Program-made: the position numbers and the translations under genes | In this document: piece by piece, positions 6,883 to 15,850 of the stretch | How the letters are laid out: every line of letters starts with the position of its first letter | How positions within the stretch are numbered: the stretch's first letter is position 1 | The notes under the pieces: model-generated | Database searches by the model: none | Seen by the model: the letters and a program-made list of their open reading frames with translations, nothing else | Told to the model about the DNA's origin: nothing | DNA from: Stephanodiscus triporus | Taxonomy: Eukaryota > Bacillariophyta > Thalassiosirophyceae > Thalassiosirales > Thalassiosiraceae | Assembly: GCA_036939755.1 (NCBI GenBank) | Contig: JALLAZ010001407.1 | Coordinates: 1 to 15,850, forward strand | Direction of reading: 5' to 3' | Length of the DNA: 15,850 nt

Positions 6883-8505
6883 TCATAAACTGTACGGCAA
6901 ATCGTATGCATCGTCATCCATGGTCGCCTCCGCCTCTGCATCGCCATCCTTCTTTGGCCAATGATGCATTGTCTCCAGTCGATTTTTGTTGGCGATGTAA
7001 GTCTGGGAGAAGGGCAAGTGCATGGTTGAGATTTTCATTCATGATTTTACAAACAGCATTAAATATCATCTAGTTCCCCAAATGTTGCTTACCTCCTCGT
7101 TCACAAGATGTTCATATCCGCGAGTATTGATCAACTTTACTCTAATACTAGGCATGTCGTACGGACAATCACCCTCCTCGTAATCGGCGTACTTGCCGCA
7201 TGTCTCCCGCAATTCGTCTATGGACTTCTCCACCTCTAAATAATTCAAATTGAGAGACCGTTTCAATATCTTTTTGTAGTTCACAATCTCGTTGCACAAC
7301 TGTCGACAGACGATGCGAGTCGATTCCTCGCTCAATTCCTTGTCCTTGCTATTCTTCTTGCTCTTGTTCGCGACCCCGATCGTCTCATTGGCCTTTTCGG
7401 GAGGGATGATGTCTTTGGCACCGCCGATAAAGAGTTCCACGCCGTTCCAATCCTGTATTAGGTGCTCGTTCCGTATCGTGAGGATGCTGGCACCCTTCGG
7501 TATTCCCTCGAGGTGAAACTGGTAATTGAAGTACATGTGACACGAGAAGTGCTGATCTCCCCTCACCGCAGACGACGCCCGGAATTTGCAAATGTCGTCG
7601 GCGTGGCCGCGCGAAGTCAGACCGTCCTGCACGAACTGCTCCATGATCCCGAAAGACGGGCAATCGAGGTACAGGTTCTTCCGCCGTTCGTAATACTCCG
7701 GGAACTGCCTCTTCAGCGCAGCCTCGCTCGTCGGGCGCTCGTACAGGAACGCTGACTTAAGCCTCTCCACCGGATTGCGCACCACGAAGAGGAAGTAGGC
7801 CGAGTCGTCGTGGCAGTCGTAGGTGTCGGCATGGAACATCCTCGTTGATCGCACGGGGAGCAATCCCTCCAGCGGGAGCTGGGTCGAGTTGTTGCAATGG
7901 AGGGAGAACCCAAGCGCGCAGCCGACGGACGAACCGCCGGCCTTGCCCACGTGGACGAAGCATATCCTCTGTTCGGGGGTTACGGTGTCCTCTATTTTCC
8001 GGAATTGGAGCTTTTTCTTGGCCCAGCCCGGCAGGGGGTGGTTGACCCAAATCTGCTCGTAGGGGGATTTTTGCTTCGAGAACGAGAATCGGTTGGTAGA
8101 TTCATCTTCTTGTTTGCTGTAATCGAAAGAGGATCGGAGCAGGCCACCGCCGCCGCCACCGCTTCTGTCAACGGCAGCGGGGGAAAGGATGTGGACAAAG
8201 AGGATTACGGCGGCGGCCATGGCGGTAAGATTGTAGCATGCTCCCTTCCAACGAGCCAAAGATTCGGCACGATCGCCGTGCTGCATTTGGCTTTTGACAC
8301 TGAGAATTGAGGACGACGGAACTTCGAAAATTTGATTCGAATCTCCCCTCAGCTTCAGAGCACGGCGCATAACTTGAGTCAGGTGATATGGCGCGGTGCA
8401 ATGATTATCTTGGTCAACAATGCACGTCGTCCAAAATAGACGATGCTTCCAAACATCATTCAATATTACTTCCAAATTCCATGGAACACAACGATCGAGG
8501 TGCAA
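6883..8505 (-). CDS. Type II membrane sulfotransferase (Golgi carbohydrate sulfotransferase-like)
   Basis: Two exons: 8505-7093 and 7002-6883, with a 90-bp intron (donor GAG|GTAAGC, acceptor CCCTTCTCCCAG). The product is 510 aa. Reading through the donor would give a false end eight codons later; splicing adds a 39-aa acidic tail ending LPYSL. Enzymes of this P-loop family move a sulfuryl group from PAPS to a hydroxyl on a glycan in the Golgi lumen. Visible: one transmembrane segment at about 92-112 (type II anchor); PAPS 5'-phosphosulfate loop CFVHVGKAGGSS at 182-193; 3'-phosphate motif FVVRNPVERLKSAF at 240-253 with Arg243 and Ser251; several Cys in the lumenal part; N-glycosylation sequons near 205-207 and 373. 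The 91 residues before the anchor are long for a type II protein, so Met46 or Met74 may be the true start. Acceptor sugar cannot be told. It is divergent with the nucleotide-sugar transporter. Confidence 0.85.
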
Positions 8506-8523
8506 GTCTTGTGGAGAACTCTC

Positions 8524-8541
8524 ATCGTACGTAGGTACGAT
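8524..8541. promoter_or_regulatory. Perfect inverted repeat ATCGTAC-GTAG-GTACGAT
   Basis: Seven-base arms around a 4-base spacer, starting 19 bp upstream of the sulfotransferase ATG. The first 13 bases recur in exact inverted orientation at 8664-8676. It could be a dimeric transcription-factor site or a small hairpin in the 5' UTR. The function is inferred only from symmetry and recurrence. Confidence 0.45.
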
Positions 8542-8601
8542 ACGGCGCCTCTACAATACGATGGAGTGCTAAACGTACATTCAGATTAAGTTATTTTCTA
8601 T

Positions 8602-8665
8602 AGTAAGATACCGTAGAATGCGAGAATCAACATGCAGCACTTGCAATCTGCAAGAAAATGCACAC
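8602..8665. repeat. Diverged direct repeat, copy A
   Basis: Shares ordered blocks with copy B at 8781-8849: TACCGTAG, CAGC, GCAATC and the 11-mer AGAAAATGCAC (8653-8663), separated by diverged stretches of similar length. It looks like an old duplication of about 65 bp or a pair of conserved regulatory modules. Confidence 0.5.
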
Positions 8666-8780
8666 CTACGTACGATTGATCGATCTTGTCGATTCTCAAC
8701 ATATTCCTACGTAACTGCTAATTTTAAGATGACATCATTCAATCTCTAGAGCTGAGCCCGCATTAAAGCTTTTTTTCTTG

Positions 8781-8849
8781 AGTATCTACCGTAGTACACG
8801 CAGTCTAAGCAACACACAGCGTGTAAGCAATCCACGAGAAAATGCACCC
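8781..8849. repeat. Diverged direct repeat, copy B
   Basis: Partner of copy A at 8602-8665, about 180 bp away. It carries TACCGTAG, CAGC, GCAATC and AGAAAATGCAC (8837-8847) in the same order and orientation. Confidence 0.5.
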
Positions 8850-9117
8850 TTTTTCCCGCACCGTAAAAAGTTAAGATTGAGGGCTGTGTATTAATCCTTA
8901 TTAGATGACCAGCATACCGTTGGATTCGTCTTGTTGCGCTGAATCCTTTTGGTGTGTCCCCCATTTTCTTAAAACGATCGCATCAATCTCAAATTTGATC
9001 TTTTCTGTTTTACTAATTATGATAGATTTAGTAGAAAGGATGTACATTTTCATTGCTTTTAGACTCAGTGTTCTACAGTAGATACTTAACAACATATCAC
9101 TACTTCTGTACACTAGT

Positions 9118-9131
9118 GAGAGAGAGAGAGA
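9118..9131. repeat. (GA)n tract
   Basis: Seven GA units upstream of the transporter start, followed by a T run. A GA/CT tract in a 5' region could lie in the promoter or 5' UTR. Confidence 0.85.
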
Positions 9132-9322
9132 CAATTTTTTTGGTAAGAACGCCACAAGGCAGGCTAAAAGCTGGTGGGGGTACGAAGAGGAGAGTGGAGG
9201 GAAGAAGAGGTGGGAGAGTTATTGTCCTTCTACCAGCCGACGCGAAGCAGGTTTGGCATCTAGTTGTCGGAGACGCAACACCCGAGAGACACGAGAGAAG
9301 AGACAGCCATCGCGCCTCAGTC

Positions 9323-10523
9323 ATGTGTCTTTGTCAAACCAAGTACTTCGTCCTTTCCCTCCTCGTTGTGCAGAACACCATTCATGTTTTACTCTTGCGC
9401 TACAGTCGCACACGTCCGGGTACTATGTACCTCAGTTCCACTGCAATTTGCTGCATTGAGGCTATGAAGATGCTGACTTGTTTTGGGATGTTGACTTTGA
9501 CCTACTTGTTCCAACGGCGAAATCGGGACGTGGATGGTGTTGGAGAGTATAGTATGGTAAACACAAATGAGATCGGTGTTGCAATATCTTCTTCTGATGA
9601 TGGAATTATTGCTTATGATGACGATGTTGAAAAAAATAGTTATCTCAATAAATCGCAGCCGAGCAACACCCATGAATCCTTTCTTTCATATTTGAGCAAG
9701 CAACTACGATTTGACTATCGGCTAGCAGGGATCGCGGGAATTTTCAATATCCAGAGCAATTTGGTTTTCCTCGCACTGTCCAATCTCGATGCCGCTGTCT
9801 TTCAAGTTACCTACCAGCTCAGGGTATTGGCTACCGCATACTTTTCTGTGCTGCTCCTGAAAAAGGAATTGAGTCGCCAACAAATCGTGGCTCTGGTTTT
9901 ATTATCGATGGGGGTTGCGCTTGTGGAGTTGCACAAGACGGAAAACGCAAGCGAAAGTAGTTATCAAGTGCAAAGGAGATGGGTAGGCATGTTTGCAGTG
10001 TTGGGGGCATCTTGCACATCTGGCGCTGGCTGCGTTTGGTTTGAGTACATCGTAAAAACAGGCTCCGCAGAATATGAAACCTCTCATCCTCGCAGCGTCG
10101 CTCCTTCTCTTTGGGCCAATCAATTCCAGCTGAGCACATTCGGGCTGATCGTTGCTGCTATCACAACAATTGTCAAAGATGGACGCACCATTTTGTCTGA
10201 GGGTTTCTTTCAAGGGTATACGAGTACGGTACTTCTCGTTTTAATAATGCAAGGTAAGAAATATGACTTGTCAAAATTCATTTCATTCGGCTGCAACATT
10301 CGCCTTAGCACTTCTTGTCATCGCTTCGTCAGCATTTGGAGGCTTGGTTGTGTCTGCCGTCATCAAGTATGCCGACAATATTCTGAAGTCTTTTGCATCA
10401 GCATTGTCGATCGTTTCTGTGACAATGATATCGTCATGGTTATTTGAGTTCAATGTATCATATTTATTCTCTTTGGGTTGTCTGCTACAGTTTCTGTCTA
10501 TCTGCCTTTATGCCAGACCTTAA
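9323..10523 (+). CDS. Nucleotide-sugar transporter, SLC35A type
   Basis: Two exons: 9323-10253 and 10333-10523, with a 79-bp intron (CAAG|GTAAGA … GTCAG|CATTTGG). Splicing rebuilds MQAFGGLVVSAVIKYADN, the family's C-terminal signature; product 373 aa. These proteins exchange cytosolic nucleotide-sugars (UDP-Gal, UDP-GlcNAc or CMP-sialic acid types) for nucleoside monophosphates across the Golgi membrane. Visible: N-terminal TKYFVLSLLVVQNTI then RYSRTRPG (about 6-33); YQLRVLATAYFSVLLLKKEL at 164-183; SGAGCVWFEYIVK at 233-245; LWANQFQLSTFG at 263-274; KYADN at 322-326; and about ten hydrophobic segments. An acidic, Ser/Asn-rich loop of about 55 residues (66-120) separates TM2 and TM3 and is longer than usual. 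The start at 9323 fits the family; the frame is open upstream but without family resemblance. Substrate cannot be assigned. Confidence 0.88.
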
Positions 10524-10708
10524 GAATAGCCATTCCAGGAAGGCCTGCTCCTCCACAAATTTAACCCCCTCTGGCTCTGCCTCCGTGGGCGTCTTATCAG
10601 CGCCGAAAATGTATAGTCAACATTATGTGGTAGGAGAAAGAGATTCAAAGCTTGGTGGTATTGGGGGAATAGAACAAATATAATCATATGACTAATTAAC
10701 AATCGCGC
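10524..10708. other. Convergent 3' spacer between transporter and P5A ATPase
   Basis: Only 185 bp separate the two convergent stop codons, so both 3' UTRs and polyadenylation sites must share it or overlap. AT-rich stretches lie near 10670-10700. Confidence 0.6.
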
Positions 10709-13700
10709 TCAGCCCTCAAGCACTGAGCGAAGAGTCTTTTCTGCCAGTGTTACCAGCACCGTGTCAAGACTCATCACAACGCAAAGCATAGTTCGAAATC
10801 CAACAAAGTTGACAGCTTCAAGTAACACATAGTGAACTATACCTCTGCTATATTCGCTTCCACCAAGAAGATTGAACGTGGGAGGACCCGTCGTTGGCAA
10901 AGGAGAGAGTTGCATCAACTGGTTCAATGGTGGAAATGCCTCTGATGCACAGACAAACAACACAAAATAGCATGCCTGAATGCTCCGGAATAGCAGGACA
11001 TTTTCTGTCAAACTCTCCATGTGAGGTCTTCCTTGATAATTGACAAGAAAGGTGTTTATGGTAGATAGCACAGTTATAAGGAAAGTTGCAGTGTTAAGCG
11101 TGTTGGGATGGAATGGACCGTCGGGAACGATGGAGGGGTCGTACGGATCCACGTAGGCATCGGAGATCAAAGTCACTGCCATTATTGCCACATAATGAAT
11201 GCAGAATTGAGCAGCAATTGAAAACAATGTTTCTCTGCAAAGGACCGATGATGGGGGCTTTTTTGTTGATAGTTTTGGTAGAGGCTTGCCTCTCGTCACG
11301 AATAAGAATAGGACTGCTACTACAAGGCCGACTGCAGTTAATTGACGATCTCCCTGCTTGACGCCTTTTTGGTGAAGTGTTGTCAAAACCAGTGCATTTA
11401 CGAGACATTGAACCTGTCATAAAAAATAGAGGCATGATATTAATCAATATTTCCTGGTATCAACAGACACGACACTAGCATCGACTTACTCCAAGGATCT
11501 TATAAATTTGAATCATCGTTACTAACGTGCATCTTCCCTGGGCTAGTATATCCTTGCAGCATCGAATGCTGGTCTTACGAGAGGTGAATGGAGAAGCAAC
11601 TGAAGCATTTCCAAGGCTGATGAAATTGAGCTCGTCCTCGGCCTCTGCAAGATCTTGCAGAGAACGTTCGATTTTCTGAGCTCGTCTTCTCTTTGGAGTC
11701 GTGTTGGTGGATGAATGACATTTGTTTCCACCCTTGGAAGAGTTTGACTTCGCTGCCTTTCGTTCCCTCTTTTCCTTTGCTTTTATGGCACTGATCGCAC
11801 CATTGGCTGAGCGCTGTTTCGCCTCCAAGTCGGGTACGCTAATGATTGACACGCCTACATGTGCCTGCTTCAGCTAAAGACAAAAATCGGAAGAAAACGG
11901 CTATGCATGAAGCAATTATAGGCAGCAAATCTGTATACATGGGACAGAATGGCCGCCTTACCGCTCCCACATCATTGGTTCCATCCCCGCACATGAGAGT
12001 GTGTCTCCCCGAGGCATTGAACGCGGCAATCACAGCTTCCTTATGTCGGGGAGCATGTCGCGCAAACACTGAGCAAAGCGGAACCAACCGAGATAGCGCC
12101 GATTTTGCAGCGGGATGATTCAGCACCGCACGATCGTCGTCGATATCAAATGTCTTCCCGCCGACAGCTGGCATCGCAATGGCTTGATTTGCTAGCTTAA
12201 TCAAAACGTCTCCACTCACGCAAAAGTTGGCCTTTCCATCCCGAACCAATGCTTCAAGCTCGGAATATTTCGATGGCGAATACACAAGCTGTTCACCCAC
12301 ATTGACAGCCACCCTGTTGCCGTAGTCAAGAGGCAGAAAAACAAATTGTTCCTGCTTGCTGTTCTCCACGAAATGACACAACTCATATGTGCACTCATGC
12401 GAGGCGTCGATGATGCCTACTCGCCGTGCGACTTCCGCAGCAGTCAATAACGCATCTCCAGTCACCATGACCACATTTTGATTGCCCGAACGAATCTCCT
12501 TGATAACTCGTGACGAATCTGCCTTCAATGGGCTATCCATGACAAGAAGTCCGGCAAATTTTAGCTTTGCCTCGACAATGTCGCGTGAGGATTTCCATCT
12601 GGCGTAAAGGTTGGGTGTGTTCTTTCCGAGATCACGATAGGCAAGGGCGAGGACGCGCCGTCCCAATGTCATATGATGGAGATATGCTTGCTCATAATCG
12701 ACGGGAAGGGATGTGGGATCAAGCAGCGGTTTCAGAGCCTCGGGTGCACCCTTGGTTAATGCCCATAACGTCGCATTTGTCGTGTTGTCGGGGGATTCTG
12801 TACTATCAAGCGCCAAGACAGTCATGCGGCGTAACTTGGAAGAGAACCCGAATCGGTGTAGCACCTTGATTGATCCTCTGCTCTTTGTCGACAATGGTGT
12901 CAAAGTCGTTGATCCATTCATCGGCAGATATTCCTTTTCGACGACTGTTTCAGTCCGTGGATGGATGGTGAAGCCGCAACCTTCCATCACTGCCTTTTCC
13001 AAAGGATCGCCACACAATTCTAGCTGGACGCCCCGTCCAGGGATAATGACGTGGGTCGTTGCCAATGACTGACACCCCACCATGACCCTTAGCGTCTCGC
13101 GTGGGAGAAGTGATAGGATTGTGTTGATCGAGCCCTTGTCCATATCATCACTGTCGTCGTCATCGGGCGAAGATGAGATCGATTTAGCCTTCAAGAGGAT
13201 GTCGTCGAACAAAATCAAATCATCGTCCTCCTTCGCACTTTTTTTAACGGTATTGGGCAATCTTACGCCATGCAATCGTAATGTGTCGCTAGTCAACGTG
13301 CCCGTTTTGTCGAAAGCACACACATCAACCAATCCGGCCAACGGTATCCGGAATGGCTCAGTGCAGTACACCTGATACCTCTTAATCAATTCGCTCAAAC
13401 TTTGCGTAACGGCCAGCGACAATTCCACTGGGATGACAAGAAATAAGACAATCGTTCAGGATGATCATTCAATTCGTACGCACGCACAAACTCACTGGGA
13501 AGTTCTGGCGGTATGACCGACGTGATTATGATTACGACGTGCAGTATCAACTTGAAGTGATTGCGCGTGACGTCTCCCCAGGCATGCTCGACGACTGTCG
13601 CCGCCGAGGCCAACGCGCACAACAACAGCATCAGAAGGAAGTACAACGTTTCCATGGCGTTCACTCCCTCCCCACCGCCTCCGTTACCCCCCCCTCCCGC

Positions 13701-15629
13701 CTCGGCGTGGTACGCTAGCGTTCGCAACAGCTGTCCCTGGACGGTATCGAATCCCGTGCGCAGGACGAAGCAAACGAGTCCCCGATTGGGCGGCGGCGGG
13801 ATGGCATCGACGGTGGACGACCTCGACGACGATCCCCCCGATTCCCGCTCGTCCCCATCGCCCCCCTCGTCCTCCGGGGGATGATGATCCATCAACACCG
13901 TCCCCCCGAATAGGACGCACCGCGAATGCGCCGAGGAGGATCCGCCTCCGTCGGACAGGTCCAACCTCGCCGTCCCGCATCCCTCGACCTCTATCGATTC
14001 CTTCACCTGCGGGACCGACTCCCCCGTGAGCATCGCCTCGTTGACCACCGCACGTCCGCTCAAAAGGAGGAGGTCGGCGGGGACGACGAATCCACGCTCA
14101 CGATCGCCGTCCCGTCGTCGTCGACGACTAGGATGACGATGGCGAGGCGGGAGCGATCTGCGAAGTCCTCCCCCCGCATCGCCGTCGTGCGCCGAGGTCG
14201 ATACGACGCTGACAACGTCCCCGACCACCAATCGACGGACGGGCACGGCCGTCCACGCTCCCATGCGATAGCATTCCACCGCGTCCGTCCCGTCATCGTA
14301 ATTAAAGTCATTATCATCATCGTTGCCGTTGCCGTCGCCGTCGCTGTCGCCGTCGCCGTCGAATCCGATCGCGTCCTCCCTCAATCTCCTGACGCTCTTG
14401 TACCGCGAGTACGCCTGCACTGACTCGAACATCAGGAGCGAGCAAAGCGTGTATATCGAGTACATCCAGTACTCGTCGAGGCACCAAAGCATGACGCATA
14501 AAGTTTGGAATATGAACATTGGCTGAAGCAGCTGCTGCTGCAGCAACGAGAGGTACGGCGGCAGGGGTATGTCGGTCGAATTGTCCCCGTAGATGCATCG
14601 CGCGGCGCGGAGGGTGGAATTACGATGACACGAGGACGCGAGGCCGGCGTCGGCATCATCGGCATCCATGTAATGATGCCCCCTCCAACGTCGGACGTAG
14701 AATTCTAGTGGCAGGTCGACGGGGAAATGAAGTCGATGGAATCGCGGCTCCGATGGATATGTCGTCGTCGCGATCGCGTCGTCGTCGCATTCGTCGTCGC
14801 ATTCGTCGTCGTCATCCTTCCCTTCGTCCATCCCCTCGTCGCCGTCATCCTCCTCGTCCTTCCCCTCGTCATCGTCGTCGTCGTTGTCATCGTCGTCCGT
14901 TTTCCAAATCGATTCCATCGGCAAATCGAAATGCCGACGCCGATCGTCGTCGTTGCGACAGCATCGATACGTCCATCCCCTGAATCGAATCGACGCCACG
15001 TGCGAGATCGTCCCAGTCGCGCCGTCGACGACCCTCGACGGAGTTACGGGCACGATCCCCGGTCGCTCCGCCCGGACGACGGTCGTCGTCGACGACTTGC
15101 CTCCCCCCCCGCCGTCGACGGCGGCGGCGCGACGCGGATCGAACGGCGACGGAGGCACCACGAGACAGTGAGTCCATCCGGCCATGTCCCGCGCCTCGCT
15201 CTCATACGACGACGACGACGACGACGACGACGTCGAGAATTCGCGCCGGACGTAGGCGACGCGCGCGTGCCACGTCGTGTCCCACTCGCACATCAGGAAG
15301 ACAACGATCTGAACGACGAATAGGGAAACGAAGGCAACGTCGATCGCGGTCTTGACGCCCGAAAGAAGAAACGACGACGACGAGAACGACGACGACGAGA
15401 AAGATATAGTCGCATCCATGACGACGAGGACGGCGTAGCAAGCGACGAAGGGGGCGACGTCGAGCCTAGCGACGACGCGACGCCTCGCGAGGGGGATTAT
15501 CCTCTCGTCTCCCCCTCCTGCCATCCTCCCGTCGTCGACTCCCACCTTCCTGTCCCCGCGACGATGACTACGACGATGACTACGACCTCGTCGTGCGGCG
15601 GCGGAGGCGGCACCGTTCTCCGCCGTCAT
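10709..15629 (-). CDS. P5A-type ATPase, ER transmembrane-helix dislocase (ATP13A1/Spf1 family)
   Basis: Four exons: 15629-13496, 13427-11962, 11873-11490, 11413-10709. Introns are 68, 88 and 76 bp, all GT-AG, and the summed CDS is 4689 nt (1562 aa). P5A ATPases sit in the ER membrane and extract misinserted or mistargeted transmembrane helices, using ATP via a phospho-Asp cycle. Visible: two N-terminal membrane segments (about 57-77, 91-113); actuator-domain TGES at 535-538; TM4 signature PPELPME at 707-713, rebuilt across intron 1 (CCC A|TG GAA); phosphorylation motif DKTGT with Asp751, preceded by CTEPFRIPLAG; hinge GDGTND at 1192-1197, just before intron 2; family block GNASVASPFTSRK and QGRCTLVTM in exon 3; and C-terminal membrane helices with VNYQGRPHMESL in exon 4. 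It is longer than human or yeast homologues (about 1200 aa) because of Asp/Ser/Gly insertions at about 132-142, 244-285, 424-449 and 641-655, all in exon 1. It is convergent with the transporter. Confidence 0.94.
15206..15232. repeat. (ACG)9 trinucleotide tract coding poly-Ser
   Basis: Nine ACG units in the first exon of the P5A ATPase gene, read as TCG (Ser) codons on the minus strand at about residues 133-141. It lies after the second N-terminal membrane segment. Interrupted GAC/CGT runs occur elsewhere in the same exon. Confidence 0.85.
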
Positions 15630-15850
15630 TGCTTTTCAGTCCTCGATATGCCACCCTCTTCGTTTAGCGGTGAGGTCAGAGAGTGAGAGATGTGTGGTTT
15701 TAATTTTTGGGCTTGTGGGGTGACTGGCGCGCGGATGGCGGGGCGCGCGGCGAGCTCCAAAAAGGGGGCGGCCAAAAAGCCGCGAATTTGAGGAGAGAAA
15801 ATAATGTCAATTCTCTCGTTGGTCATTTTTTTTTGTTGGCTCCGACTCGG
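15630..15850 (-). promoter_or_regulatory. 5' flank of the P5A ATPase gene
   Basis: Presumed 5' UTR and proximal promoter. It contains a GC-rich block (about 15727-15783) with an 8-base direct repeat CCAAAAAG at 15757-15764 and 15772-15779, and a T9 run near 15827-15835. No core element can be named with confidence. The short minus-strand frame at 15626-15826 is not credited. Confidence 0.35.

Larger units (their letters stand above)
8506..9322. promoter_or_regulatory. Shared divergent region of sulfotransferase and sugar transporter
   Basis: About 820 bp lie between the two start codons, which face away from each other. The region contains three CCTACGTA octamers (one inverted), a perfect 18-bp inverted repeat close to the sulfotransferase ATG, a diverged direct repeat and a GA tract near the transporter. 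It presumably carries both promoters and 5' UTRs. The transporter frame is open upstream of 9323, but that stretch is not like the family and is taken as 5' UTR. Confidence 0.5.

Noticed and set aside
6725..6964. Plus-strand 79-aa ORF beginning MNHADKRPSAVEY
   Set aside because: It lies antisense to the sulfotransferase 3' exon and UTR. The apparent GTAAGT donor after it is just the reverse complement of coding sequence at the exon edge.
9053..9322. 90-residue N-terminal extension of the transporter
   Set aside because: The frame is open but Arg/Gly-rich and unlike the family, which begins near the TKYFVLSLL segment; it is better explained as 5' UTR.
10254..10332. Alternative start of a separate small membrane protein at 10263
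   Set aside because: The hydrophobic N-terminus is a translated intron. Splicing 10254-10332 rebuilds the transporter signature exactly.

Overview
The window looks like nuclear DNA of a unicellular stramenopile, most probably a centric diatom. The grounds are compact eukaryotic genes, short GT-AG introns (seven supported, 68-138 bp), a SHAQKYF-class MYB sequence, diatom-style Asp/Ser/Gly low-complexity insertions in otherwise conserved proteins, and a mosaic of intact genes and decayed single-domain genes. The lineage is an inference from style; no marker gene settles it.

Layout. (1) 200-2662, minus: UTP18, a WD40 subunit of the small-subunit processome, two exons. (2) 2663-2966: divergent intergenic region with a (TG)n tract. 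(3) 2967-4326, plus: an unrecognised acidic/coiled-coil reading frame broken by an in-frame TAG, a G8 tract and further frame changes. (4) 4676-4940, plus: four degenerate tandem repeats of about 48 bp ending in a NUMOD3-like motif, with broken frames. (5) 5077-6355, minus: a MYB (SHAQKYF) pseudogene in which the first conserved Trp codon is TAG and several 1-nt frameshifts are visible. (6) 6883-8505, minus: a type II membrane sulfotransferase with a second 3' exon. (7) 8506-9322: divergent promoter region with three CCTACGTA octamers and a diverged direct repeat. (8) 9323-10523, plus: a nucleotide-sugar transporter (SLC35A type), two exons. (9) 10709-15629, minus: a four-exon P5A-type ATPase (ATP13A1/Spf1 family), convergent with the transporter. 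(10) 15630-15850: its 5' flank.

How they fit together. UTP18 (nucleolar rRNA processing) and the P5A ATPase (ER membrane-protein quality control) are housekeeping genes that mark the two ends. The sulfotransferase and the nucleotide-sugar transporter are both expected in the Golgi and are transcribed divergently from one shared region, so joint regulation of glycan synthesis is plausible. Between UTP18 and the sulfotransferase lies about 3.5 kb in which every reading frame is damaged. This is a local zone of gene decay, or else a stretch of poor consensus sequence. All four intact genes splice into complete frames, so a general sequencing problem is unlikely.
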